From Clostridiales bacterium GWF2_38_85 (GTDB taxonomy: Bacteria; Bacillota; Clostridia; Oscillospirales; CAG-382), in NCBI GenBank assembly GCA_001797275.1, contig MGOY01000014.1:62001-126000 (forward strand): 64,000 nucleotides of DNA, read 5' to 3'. Each line of letters opens with the position of its first letter. Position 1 is the stretch's first letter. Position numbers and translations under genes: made by a program. The notes below the pieces were generated by a model. That model had not been told where the DNA came from. It saw only the letters and a program-made list of their open reading frames with translations, and searched no databases. Shown one piece after another: positions 45,840 through 53,544 of this stretch.

Positions 45840-45872
45840 GAGAATATAGCTTTAGAATGTGAGGGAAATGCC

Positions 45873-46637
45873 ATGAATGATGACAAGAGATTTGCTGTGT
45901 TAATAGATGCAGATAATGTTTCGGATAAATATATCAAGCATATTCTCGACGAGATGACAAACTACGGACTTATCACCTACAAACGCATATATGGGGACTG
46001 GACAAAACCAGCGCTTGGAGCCTGGAAAACTGTGCTGCTCGATAATTCCATAACTCCGATTCAACAGTATGGTTATACAATCGGCAAGAATGCGACTGAT
46101 TCAGCTATGATAATTGATGCTATGGATATTTTATACAGCAAAAATGTCGAAGGCTTTTGTATTGTGTCCAGCGACAGCGATTTCACAAGACTTGCTTCAA
46201 GGCTTAGAGAATCAGGTATGTTTGTTGTCGGGATGGGCGAAAAGAAAACACCTTCAGCTTTCGTTGCAGCATGTAACCAATTTAAGTATCTCGAAATACT
46301 TGTTCAAAGTAATGAACCGGAAATTATCGCTACAGTTTCAACAGGAAGTACAAATAAAACAGATAATAAAGAATTGATAGATGAATCGATGACACCACTC
46401 AGCATTTTAATAAAAGCGATATCATCTATCATCAATGACACCTCCGATGATGACGGTTGGTGCCCGCTCAGCGATGTAGGGAATATATTAACAAAAAGGT
46501 TTCCAGATTTTGATGTCAGAAACTATGGTTATAACAAACTTACTCCGCTCGTACGCTCGCTGCATAACTATGAGATTAAATCAGAAAGAAAAAATAATCA
46601 ACGATTAATCTATATCAAGATAAACGAAAAAAAATAA
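45873..46637 (+). CDS. NYN-domain (LabA/PIN-like) protein with C-terminal OST-HTH/LOTUS-like domain
   Basis: A 254-residue cytosolic protein. The N-terminal NYN nuclease-like domain (1-145) shows RFAVLIDADNVS with conserved Asp residues, ATDSAMIIDAMDILY and FCIVSSDSDFTRLASRLRESGMFVVGMGEKKTP, the usual acidic catalytic set. The C-terminal ~75 residues (DGWCPLSDVGNILTKRFPDFDVRNYGYNKLTPLVRSL) match an OST-HTH/LOTUS RNA-binding fold. This NYN-LOTUS pairing is widespread and thought to act on RNA; targets are unknown. GAGGGAAA precedes the ATG. Confidence 0.88.
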   Translation: MNDDKRFAVLIDADNVSDKYIKHILDEMTNYGLITYKRIYGDWTKPALGAWKTVLLDNSITPIQQYGYTIGKNATDSAMIIDAMDILYSKNVEGFCIVSSDSDFTRLASRLRESGMFVVGMGEKKTPSAFVAACNQFKYLEILVQSNEPEIIATVSTGSTNKTDNKELIDESMTPLSILIKAISSIINDTSDDDGWCPLSDVGNILTKRFPDFDVRNYGYNKLTPLVRSLHNYEIKSERKNNQRLIYIKINEKK

Positions 46638-46716
46638 CTATAAATTATTATTGCAGAGTGACTTGAATATATAAAATATCTGAAAGTGTAGGATATGTTA
46701 ATCAATTATATTTTAG

Positions 46717-46821
46717 TATATGAAACTAACAAATGAATTTCTTAAGACATTCGAGAAAAACCAATGCTTTTCGGCTTTTTTTCGAATGATAAAATCTTGA
46801 TTCTTTTGTTAGTTTAATATA
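46717..46821. repeat. Family A inverted-repeat element, copy A8
   Basis: 105 bp; left TATATGAAACTAACAAATGAATT, right GATTCTTTTGTTAGTTTAATATA, inner GAGAAAAACCAATGCTTTTCGGCTTTTTTTCGAATG, the same subtype as A4. Confidence 0.85.
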
Positions 46822-46880
46822 GAAGCTTTGATAAGAATTTAAAAGCAACACCCTCCGATTATCGTAAAAAAATATGCTGA
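46822..46880 (+). pseudogene. C-terminal remnant of an AraC-family regulator
   Basis: Read in the frame ending at TGA 46880, the bases directly after repeat A8 encode SFDKNLKATPSDYRKKIC. This resembles the last helix and conserved tail of AraC/XylS regulators (F.K..G.SPS.YRKK). The rest of the gene is absent; the sequence upstream is the repeat. Its place before rhamnose gene remnants suggests a lost RhaS/RhaR-like activator. Only 18 residues support this. Confidence 0.45.
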
Positions 46881-46984
46881 AGCAACTAATCAGCAATTCA
46901 TATTGAATAGGCAATCGCAAAATATAGTTTTTAAGTCGTCAAGATGATAAGAAGGAACGCATAATACTGATTTTATATCCTCCA

Positions 46985-47013
46985 AAAGAGCAACAGAAGT
47001 TGTTCTTTTTTTT
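46985..47013 (+). terminator. Rho-independent terminator
   Basis: AAGAGCAAC pairs with GTTGTTCTT (loop AGAA), followed by a run of eight T. It probably once ended the AraC-like gene. Confidence 0.8.
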
Positions 47014-47022
47014 AAGGTAGTT

Positions 47023-47054
47023 ATGTTGACAACCAACATCAACAGATATATAAT
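47023..47054 (+). promoter_or_regulatory. Consensus promoter with palindromic operator before the rha remnant
   Basis: TTGACA 47026-47031, 17-nt spacer, TATAAT 47049-47054. The inverted repeat ATGTTG/CAACAT (47023-47028 with 47034-47039) overlaps the -35, as an operator would. Confidence 0.65.
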
Positions 47055-47186
47055 AAAATTAAAAATTAACTTAATGATACTTTTTCAATTGACAATTTTT
47101 GTTTTAAATGTAAAAGTTAAAACAAAAATTCGATTATAACGAACTGCTCAAAACCTCCGGCTCAGCAAAAAGGATGGAAAAAAATC

Positions 47187-47971
47187 ATGGAAAGTATGTT
47201 AAATAATGCGAAGCGGATATTGAGCTTTGACTTCGGAGCATCGAACGGAAGGGCAATTCTGTTCCGGCTCGAAAACGGCTGTTTACAGCAGCAGCAGGAG
47301 GAACACAGGTTCGAAAACAATCCGATTACAATCAATAATACTCTCTGCTGGGATATTGATAGCCTGACGAATAATCTGTTTACCGGCATACAAAAAGCTA
47401 TGCAGTCGGGTGGATTCGACGCAGTCGGCATCGACACCTGGGGCGTTGACTTTGCGCTAATCGGATTTAACGGTAAGCTTGTTGATTTACCTGTCCATTA
47501 CCGTGACAACCGTACGGAAGGCATCGAAAAAGAGGTATTCAAACGAATATCACCCGAAGAGCTGTATTCACGCTGCGGAACTCAATATAACTGCATAAAT
47601 ACATTGTATCAACTTGCATATCTTTCATATAACCAATCCGATATTATTAAAAGAACAGATAAAATACTTATGGTTGCAGATTATTTCGCATATCTGCTGA
47701 CAGGCGAGATGCGGCTTGAGCTGACAAATGTATCAACAACAAATCTACTTAACCCTGCGGTGTTGATGTTATTGCAGGTCCTGTTGAAGCCACAGCAATC
47801 GGGAATGCGGTTGTCTGTCTTATCGGAGCCGACGAAATAAAGGATTACGAACACGCAAAACATATAATACAAAACAGTATCGAAACAATAACATATTATC
47901 CAGAGAGCCGAGCCTATTGGGATTCGGAATATATACGTTTTAAAGAAATCAGAAAGGAAGTCGAAAAATGA
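47187..47971 (+). pseudogene. rhaB: Rhamnulokinase with a large internal deletion
   Basis: The N-terminal ~190 residues are rhamnulokinase (FGGY kinase): ILSFDFGASNGRAILFRLENG, GIDTWGVDFALI, YRDNRTEGIEKEV, STTNLLNP. At about 47756 the reading frame shifts directly into a C-terminal segment, CGVDVIAGPVEATAIGNAVVCLIG..., which runs in frame 2 to TGA 47969-47971. About 210 residues, including much of the ATPase domain, are missing compared with ~475-aa RhaB. The uninterrupted first frame runs on to 47840 as nonsense sequence. Catalytic function is surely lost. It still has a strong promoter and leads remnants of rhaA and rhaD. Confidence 0.88.
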
Positions 47972-48081
47972 ACACAGAGAAAGCATACCTGATTGCAAAA
48001 GAAATGTATTCTGAAATCGGTGTCGATACCGATGCAGTGATGAAAAAACTCGAAAACATAAAAATATCCCCGCAATGCTGA
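47968..48081 (+). pseudogene. rhaA: L-rhamnose isomerase N-terminal fragment
   Basis: The ATG at 47968 overlaps the rhaB stop (ATGA) as in an intact operon. The 37-residue frame MNTEKAYLIAKEMYSEIGVDTDAVMKKLENI...ISPQC matches the start of RhaA (AKE.YA..GVD.D.AL..L..IPIS.HCW). It ends at TGA where it runs into a fragment of another gene in a different frame. More than 370 residues are missing. Confidence 0.75.
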
Positions 48082-48304
48082 GCTACTTCAGGACAGAAGA
48101 CTTGTGGTATGGGCACATCATGGTATATTTGGAACAGGGAATAATTTTGACGAAGCCTTCGGTCTTATGGAGGCGGTCGAAATAGCAGCTGAAATATATA
48201 TGAAAATAAATAAATCAGCCATAACTCCCGGTATTACGAATACCCAGCTCAGAGAGCTGGCAAATGCATTCAACATCACCCCAAGACGAGGGTATCTTGA
48301 TTAA
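48077..48304 (+). pseudogene. rhaD: Rhamnulose-1-phosphate aldolase C-terminal fragment
   Basis: Frame 2 from about 48077 encodes AELLQDRRLVVWAHHGIFGTG.NFDEAFGLMEAVEIAAEIYMKI and ends ...FNITPRRGYLD. This is the class II aldolase RhaD tail, including the His of HHG (a zinc ligand region in RhaD) and the DEAFGL motif. About 200 N-terminal residues are gone. It joins the rhaA fragment directly, so one deletion of roughly 1.7 kb removed the rhaA 3' part and the rhaD 5' part (size estimated from family lengths). Confidence 0.8.
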
Positions 48305-48357
48305 TAAAAAAATCAGACAAGTTATCACTAACTTGATATATCTATTTTCTATACAAT

Positions 48358-48394
48358 AAAAAGAACACAGGGATTATACTCTGTGTTCTTTACT
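48358..48394. terminator. Bidirectional terminator between the rha remnant and the lipid kinase gene
   Basis: AAAGAACACAG (48360-48370) pairs with CTGTGTTCTTT (48381-48391), with A/T tracts on both sides. Confidence 0.85.
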
Positions 48395-48405
48395 ATTATT
48401 TTTAA

Positions 48406-49350
48406 TTATGCTTTTACCGCAATCGGTTTAGGTACAATGATCCTCATTGATTTCGGCAGCAGTGATATTTCCGGATTGGTCATCTTGTAAATTTCACCGT
48501 CAACATTTACATTGATCGGCTTTTCAGCAAGGATTTTCAACTTTCGACATCTTAAAAACTCAACTATTTTTAACTTTTCAAGATGTTCACCGCGTTTGAA
48601 TATCTGTACCAGATTTATGATTTTTGATATAGGAACTGATGGAATTCTAATAAAGTCGAGCAGTCCATCACTCAGTTCTGCGATAGGAGCTGCTTTAAAG
48701 CCGCCGCCGTACCATCTGCCATTTGCTGCAATTACGAGAAGGTAATCACGGTTAACAGCATCAATTGGGTTACCGTCGACCTCAAAAATGAATCTGTGCT
48801 TAAGCGAGGTGAACAGGTTTTGAATCAAGGAAAGGTTGTATGCCATACTACCGCTGACAAAAGGCAGCTTTTTATATTTCTTCATTCCGTTTGCGATAGC
48901 TGCATCAAAGCCGACAGAAACAATATTAATGCTCGCTTTTGTTTCAATAATTTTATCATTGACAGTAAGCAGGTCAATCGCATCGATATCACCGTCAATC
49001 ATACGGTCGAGGGAGAGAAAATCAGCTTTTACAAGCGGTTCATATGCTTTTACAAAATCGTTTCCTGAACCAATCGGTATTGCACCAACTGCACAGTTTA
49101 GGTGCTTGTACGCACCTGTAACAACCTCACTGAGCGTACCGTCACCGCCGCAGGCATAAATTCTAAGCTGGCTGGTACCCATCTTATCACCCCAGCTGTC
49201 AGCGATTTCGGTTGCTTCAAATGGACGTGTTGTTGAAACAATATCATAATTGTCGGTCCGATTTATAAAGCATTCCTTTATTTTTGCGGTTAATTCTTTT
49301 GTTTTGTCAACTTTACCTGCTGTAGGGTTGATAATAAAAAGATGATGCAC
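48406..49350 (-). CDS. Diacylglycerol/lipid kinase family protein (DgkB/YegS-like)
   Basis: A 314-aa cytosolic lipid kinase. The N-terminal NAD-kinase-like fold has LFIINPTAGK and YACGGDGTLSEVVTGAY (GGDGT phosphate loop), then VGAIPIGSGNDFVKAY; the C-terminal beta domain contains RWYGGGFKAAPIAELSDGLLDFI. A GTG start at 49350 is used (AGG 8 nt upstream; no ATG fits). In Firmicutes DgkB recycles diacylglycerol from lipoteichoic acid synthesis; whether this protein does so is inferred. Confidence 0.88.
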   Translation of the reverse strand: MHHLFIINPTAGKVDKTKELTAKIKECFINRTDNYDIVSTTRPFEATEIADSWGDKMGTSQLRIYACGGDGTLSEVVTGAYKHLNCAVGAIPIGSGNDFVKAYEPLVKADFLSLDRMIDGDIDAIDLLTVNDKIIETKASINIVSVGFDAAIANGMKKYKKLPFVSGSMAYNLSLIQNLFTSLKHRFIFEVDGNPIDAVNRDYLLVIAANGRWYGGGFKAAPIAELSDGLLDFIRIPSVPISKIINLVQIFKRGEHLEKLKIVEFLRCRKLKILAEKPINVNVDGEIYKMTNPEISLLPKSMRIIVPKPIAVKA

Positions 49351-49671
49351 ATTTAATACCTGTACGATTGAAATGTCAATTTTAATCGTTATATCCCTTC
49401 CGTATTAATAAACTTCCCAAATCTCTTATATTCATTATATATTAACAATCGGCAGAAATCAATACATCAAAACACATTTCGCTTGACAATTTAGAACTGT
49501 GATGGTATCATATGATATAATAAGTTTCAGCAGACCTACAGAAAATGCGAAGCATTTTCACAAATGCCAACTGAACAGACGAAAAGACACTATCAGACCT
49601 AGTGTTGGCATTATTGTATAATTAAAACAATGAATTAATTTACAGCATTAGAAATTAAGGAGAATTCCGGA
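49351..49671. other. Promoter and structured 5' region of the PsbP-like lipoprotein gene
   Basis: Promoter TTGACA 49483-49488, 17 nt, TATCAT 49506-49511. The leader then holds a hairpin GAAAATGC/GCATTTTC (49541-49548 with 49552-49559), a 9-bp long-range pair AATGCCAAC/GTTGGCATT (49563-49571 with 49604-49612) and an 8-bp direct repeat CAGACCTA (49531 and 49594). I match it to no known riboswitch. Confidence 0.5.
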
Positions 49672-50214
49672 ATGAGAATTAAAATAATATCACTCGTGAT
49701 TATCTTAGCATTCGGTTTGATACTCGGCGGTTGCAATAGTATTGGAAATGATACATCAATACCCGATGGAATGGTTATAGCTGAAAATGACCTGGCAGAT
49801 TACACCTTCTGTTATCCGGAGGACTGGGAGCTTGACATGAATTCTACAATGATGTCGGTTATCGGCGGTGGAACAGCACTTCATCCGGCAAATAAAAGCA
49901 TATCGGTAATGGTGCTTGATCTTGCAAATCCGAATGTCGGAGCAATTGATTTCTGGAATGAATATAAAGCTTCTTTTGACGGTACATTTAAGGAATTTAC
50001 AGCTGAAGAACCGACTGAAGTAACAGTTGATGACAATATCGGATGCACTGTTGTTTATACAGCGAAAATAACCGATGCAACATACAAGTATGCGCAGACT
50101 ATAGTTATCAAACAGGGAACTGTGTACCTGATAACCTTTACAGCAACACCCGATGATTATAACGAGACAATTGACGTCTATAACAATGTACTGAATACAT
50201 TTAAATTTAAATAA
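49672..50214 (+). CDS. PsbP-like / DUF1795-like lipoprotein
   Basis: A 180-residue exported lipoprotein. The signal peptide RIKIISLVIILAFGLILGGC ends in a lipobox (LGGC, Cys ~22). The mature part (NDLADYTFCYPEDWELD..., ISVMVLDLANP..., GCTVVYTAKI...YAQTIVIKQGTVYLITFTATPDDY) has the alternating beta pattern and the YP.DW motif of the PsbP/DcrB-like fold. Function unknown; an envelope role is inferred. AAGGAG precedes the ATG. A structured leader and its own promoter precede it. Confidence 0.8.
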   Translation: MRIKIISLVIILAFGLILGGCNSIGNDTSIPDGMVIAENDLADYTFCYPEDWELDMNSTMMSVIGGGTALHPANKSISVMVLDLANPNVGAIDFWNEYKASFDGTFKEFTAEEPTEVTVDDNIGCTVVYTAKITDATYKYAQTIVIKQGTVYLITFTATPDDYNETIDVYNNVLNTFKFK

Positions 50215-50234
50215 ATAACAATACCAAATAAGTT

Positions 50235-50268
50235 ACCCTCCGAAGCAATCCGGAGGGTTGATTTTTTC
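50235..50268. terminator. Terminator between the lipoprotein and yebC genes
   Basis: ACCCTCCG (50235-50242) pairs with CGGAGGGT (50251-50258), followed by TGATTTTTTC. Confidence 0.85.
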
Positions 50269-50316
50269 TATTATTTCGTATGAGAAATAATAGAATTACA
50301 TTGTTTTTCGTTATAT

Positions 50317-51048
50317 CTATCTCTCTTCATCGTTTTCCCAGTTGTGCCATACATTCTGGACATCGTCGTTATCCTCGAGCATCTCAAGCAATCTGTTCAT
50401 CTTGGTTATGCTTTCCTCATCATCGATGCGGACATATGTGGAAGGTATCTTTTCAACCTCAGCAGAAAGGAAGCTGTAGCCCTTGTCGGTAAGTACTTTT
50501 TTGACATCATCAAGCTCTGTCGGATCGGTGAATACCTCGAAAACCTCATCTTCTTTTGCAAAGTCAACAGCACCCGATTCAAGAGCATCCTCCATGAATT
50601 TATCCTCGTTTATATCTTCGCTTTCAATGACTATTACACCCTTGTCAGCAAACATAAATGAAACGCATCCGGTCGTACCGAGATTACCGCCGTATTTATC
50701 GAAGTAGTGACGCATATCTGCACCGGTTCTGTTACGGTTGTCAGTAGTGGTTTCGACAATGATAGCAACTCCTAAAGGACCATAACCCTCATAGAATATG
50801 ACATCATAATTCACACCCTCACCACCGGCTGCTTTCTTGATAACACGATCAATGTTGTCATTGGGTACATTGTTAGATTTAGCTTTCATAATCAAATCAC
50901 GCAGCTTGCTGTTGATACTCGGGTCAGAACCGCCTTCTTTTACTGCAATAGCGATTTCTTTGCCTATTTTTGTGAAGACCTTTGCTCTTTGAGCATCTGT
51001 CTTCTCTTTTTTGTGCATAATATTTTTCCATTTGGAATGCCCTGACAT
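50317..51048 (-). CDS. yebC: YebC/PmpR family (TACO1) protein
   Basis: A 243-aa cytosolic protein starting with the invariant MSGHSKWKNIMHKKEKTDAQRAKVFTKIGKEI. FYEGYGPLGVAIIVETTTDNRNRT is present, and an acidic C-terminus follows. The family acts in translation (relief of stalling on proline tracts) and was earlier considered a transcription regulator. GGAGAG precedes the ATG. It lies 21 nt after argS on the same strand and is likely cotranscribed. Confidence 0.95.
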   Translation of the reverse strand: MSGHSKWKNIMHKKEKTDAQRAKVFTKIGKEIAIAVKEGGSDPSINSKLRDLIMKAKSNNVPNDNIDRVIKKAAGGEGVNYDVIFYEGYGPLGVAIIVETTTDNRNRTGADMRHYFDKYGGNLGTTGCVSFMFADKGVIVIESEDINEDKFMEDALESGAVDFAKEDEVFEVFTDPTELDDVKKVLTDKGYSFLSAEVEKIPSTYVRIDDEESITKMNRLLEMLEDNDDVQNVWHNWENDEER

Positions 51049-51069
51049 ATAAAACTCTCCTATATGATG

Positions 51070-52770
51070 TTATATAACTTCTGTCTCGCGAAGGCCAATC
51101 AGATTGAGTGTATTACCGAGAGTGGTGTTTACAGCTTTGGCAAGCTGAAGTCTGAACTGTCTGCAATCGATTTCGGATTTTAAAATGTTATTATTATGGT
51201 AAAACAGATTGAACGCCCAGCAAAGCTCAAGTGCAAAACGCGTTATAACCGAAGGCTCATAAGTATTGATTGCTTGAATAACTTTGTTGGGAAAGTCGGA
51301 TAAGCATTTGATCAGTGCTATTTCTTCAGCGTTAGGGGTATAATCACAGCTGTCTGTATCCTCGGCTTCACTTTCGTTTTTTCGAAGTATGCTTGCTGTA
51401 CGCGCATAAGTGTATTGTACATAAGGTCCGGTATTGCCTTCGAATGAAAGCGCTTCCTCCCAGTCGAAGTTTACATCCTTGATACGGTTGTTTAGCAGGG
51501 AATTGAATACCACTGCACCGACACCGACAGCTTCCGCAACCTCAGCTTTGTTCTCAAGCTCGGGGTTCTTGTTTTCTATAACAGCGGCGGCATGTTCGAT
51601 TGCATCCTTGAATAAATCATCAAGCAGAACGACATTACCGGTTCTGGATGCGATTTTTTCGCCGCCTATGCTGTATGTCCCGTACGGGACATGAACCAGC
51701 CTGCCAGCCCACTCGTAGCCCATCAGCTCAAGCACCTTGAACACTTGTGTAAAGTGAAGGCTCTGACCTGCTGAGGTAACATAAAGTGCCTTATCGAATT
51801 TGTATTCGTTCTGACGCCATATAGCTGCGGCAATATCACGGGTTGCGTATATTGTTGAACCGTCCGATTTAAGTATTAAAACAACAGGCAGCTTGAATTC
51901 GTCGAGTCTGACGATGTATGCGCCGTTGTCAAGCTCAAGAAGATTTTTTACTTTCAACTCATCAATTGCTGTCTGCATCTTGTCATTATAAAAGCTTTCA
52001 CCGTTGTAGCTGTCGAATTCTATTCCGAGCAGCTTATAAGTCTTTTCATATTCAGAAAGGCTGATTGCTTTGAATTTTTTCCAGAGCGATGTGCTTTCTT
52101 CATCGTATTGCTCCAATTTGCGAAATTCGTTTTTTGCCAATTCATGAAGTTCTTCGTTCTCTTCGGATTCTTTTGTGAACCTGACATATAGGTCAACAAG
52201 CTCATCCATCCCGCGTTCTGCCAGCTTTTCTTCGCTGCTCCAGAGTTTGTATGCAGCGATAACCTTGCCAAACTGAGTACCCCAATCGCCGAGGTAGTTT
52301 ATGCCGATACATTTATAACCGCAGAAGCTGTGCAGCTTTTTCAGTGAGTTGCCGATGATAGTCGTACCAAGATGACCGATATGAAAACGTTTTGCGATAT
52401 TTGGTGACGAATAATCGATAACAACGACTTTGTTTACACCAATATTACTCTTGCCGAAGTCAGCTCCGGCATCAAGTATCAATTTAAGAATTGAAATAAA
52501 GTAATCCGGTCTTACGAAAAAATTTAAATATCCACCGACAGCTTCTATTCGATCTATAAATTCAAAGTTTTCTGTTTCAAGTCCTGCCTTTAACTCTGCT
52601 GCAATTGCAGGCGGTGCTTTTCTTAGTGCCTTGCTGAATTTAAAGCAGGGCACAGCAAGGTCGCCAAGCTTCGAATCTGCCGGCAGTTCAATAGCTGAAG
52701 CAATATCGATGTCTGTGTTGGGCAGCAACAATTTTATTTTTCGTGCTATTAGTTCTTTTATCTGTTCCAT
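51070..52770 (-). CDS. argS: Arginine--tRNA ligase
   Basis: A class I synthetase of about 566 aa. An N-terminal ArgRS-specific domain (1-105) is followed by the HIGH motif FHIGHLGTTIIGNSLKKL. The KMSKS-equivalent region reads KIASRTGNVVLLDDL, a variant of the common MSTRKGNVV without the usual second Lys, which occurs in ArgRS. The C-terminal DALR anticodon-binding domain contains VQYTYARTASIL. The ATG at 52770 is preferred because AGGAA lies about 9 nt upstream; the in-frame ATG at 52779 touches it. The gene sits directly downstream of an amino-acid ABC transporter on the same strand. Confidence 0.95.
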   Translation of the reverse strand: MEQIKELIARKIKLLLPNTDIDIASAIELPADSKLGDLAVPCFKFSKALRKAPPAIAAELKAGLETENFEFIDRIEAVGGYLNFFVRPDYFISILKLILDAGADFGKSNIGVNKVVVIDYSSPNIAKRFHIGHLGTTIIGNSLKKLHSFCGYKCIGINYLGDWGTQFGKVIAAYKLWSSEEKLAERGMDELVDLYVRFTKESEENEELHELAKNEFRKLEQYDEESTSLWKKFKAISLSEYEKTYKLLGIEFDSYNGESFYNDKMQTAIDELKVKNLLELDNGAYIVRLDEFKLPVVLILKSDGSTIYATRDIAAAIWRQNEYKFDKALYVTSAGQSLHFTQVFKVLELMGYEWAGRLVHVPYGTYSIGGEKIASRTGNVVLLDDLFKDAIEHAAAVIENKNPELENKAEVAEAVGVGAVVFNSLLNNRIKDVNFDWEEALSFEGNTGPYVQYTYARTASILRKNESEAEDTDSCDYTPNAEEIALIKCLSDFPNKVIQAINTYEPSVITRFALELCWAFNLFYHNNNILKSEIDCRQFRLQLAKAVNTTLGNTLNLIGLRETEVI

Positions 52771-52821
52771 AATCCGCATTTCCTATTTTAATAATACGAT
52801 GTAGTGTGGTAATATTATATT

Positions 52822-53544
52822 TTACAACACCTTTGATAAAAAGTCAACAAGTCTCGGGTGTTTTGGTTCGGAAAAAAATGTTTTCGGTTCATTTTGCTCA
52901 AGGATAACGCCTTCGTCAATGAACATAACCCGAGTTGCAACCTCTCGTGCGAAGCCCATTTCATGTGTTACCACAACCATTGTCATTCCGGCTTCAGCAA
53001 GCTCCTTCATTACTACAAGCACCTCACCGACCATTTCGGGATCAAGCGCTGAGGTTGGCTCATCAAAAAGCATTACATCAGGTTGCATTGCGAGTGCTCT
53101 GATGATAGCAACTCTTTGCTTTTGCCCGCCTGAAAGCTGCGATGGGTATGCTGTTGCCTTGTCGGTAAGCCCGATTCTGTCAAGCAGCTGCTTTGCTCTT
53201 GCGTTTGCTGCCTGCTCACTTTCGAGTCCCAGAGTAACAGGAGCTAAGGTGATGTTTTTAAGTATAGTAAGGTGAGGGAATAGGTTGAACTGCTGGAAAA
53301 CCATTCCCATCTTTCTGCGATGAAGATTAATATCGGTTTTAGGTGATGAAATATTAAAACCTTCAAACCATATCTCACCGCTTGTTGGTACTTCGAGAAG
53401 GTTAAGGCAGCGTAAGAATGTACTTTTGCCTGAGCCTGAAGGTCCGACAATAACGACCTTTTCACCCTTTTCTATGGTTTCGTTTATATTTTTTAAAACA
53501 TGATTTTTACCAAAGAATTTGTTTAGATTATTAACGGTTATCAC
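52822..53544 (-). CDS. Polar amino-acid ABC transporter ATP-binding protein
   Basis: A 240-aa ATPase typical of GlnQ/HisP. Walker A is GPSGSGKST; the Q-loop is [15 protein letters not shown]; the signature is [11 protein letters not shown]; Walker B is [14 protein letters not shown]; the H-loop is [14 protein letters not shown] start at 53544 is chosen (GGAGG 10 nt upstream); an in-frame ATG at 53565 precedes that site. It overlaps the end of the permease gene by 14 nt, as in coupled transporter operons. Substrate inferred as a polar amino acid. Confidence 0.93.
   Translation of the reverse strand: MITVNNLNKFFGKNHVLKNINETIEKGEKVVIVGPSGSGKSTFLRCLNLLEVPTSGEIWFEGFNISSPKTDINLHRRKMGMVFQQFNLFPHLTILKNITLAPVTLGLESEQAANARAKQLLDRIGLTDKATAYPSQLSGGQKQRVAIIRALAMQPDVMLFDEPTSALDPEMVGEVLVVMKELAEAGMTMVVVTHEMGFAREVATRVMFIDEGVILEQNEPKTFFSEPKHPRLVDFLSKVL

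Larger units (their letters stand above)
45512..45872. other. Intergenic stretch: hairpin, NYN-gene promoter and repeat B3
   Basis: A TAAGCTGC/GCAGCTTA hairpin at about 45514-45548 probably ends the flavoprotein transcript. A good promoter (45653-45681) and repeat copy B3 (45735-45839) follow. No coding potential noticed. Confidence 0.6.
46638..47186. other. Intergenic stretch with repeat A8, an AraC remnant, a terminator and the rha promoter
   Basis: In order: repeat A8 (46717-46821), the C-terminal codons of an AraC-type regulator (46822-46880), a terminator (46985-47013), and a consensus promoter with palindrome (47023-47054) ahead of the rhaB remnant. The rest is AT-rich sequence without visible genes. 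Confidence 0.6.

Noticed and set aside
4568-46821. Repeats considered as a dispersed CRISPR or phage att sites
   Set aside because: Copies are kilobases apart, each is itself an inverted repeat, there are no regular spacers, and no cas or integrase genes are present.
50270-50296. Short palindrome TTATTTCGTATGAGAAATAAT after the lipoprotein gene, resembling a family B end
   Set aside because: Only about 25 bp match and there is no second end, so it is not counted as a copy.
51640-51680. ArgRS KMSKS region reads IASRTGNVV and looked degenerate
   Set aside because: ArgRS proteins often lack a canonical KMSKS; the rest of the enzyme is intact.
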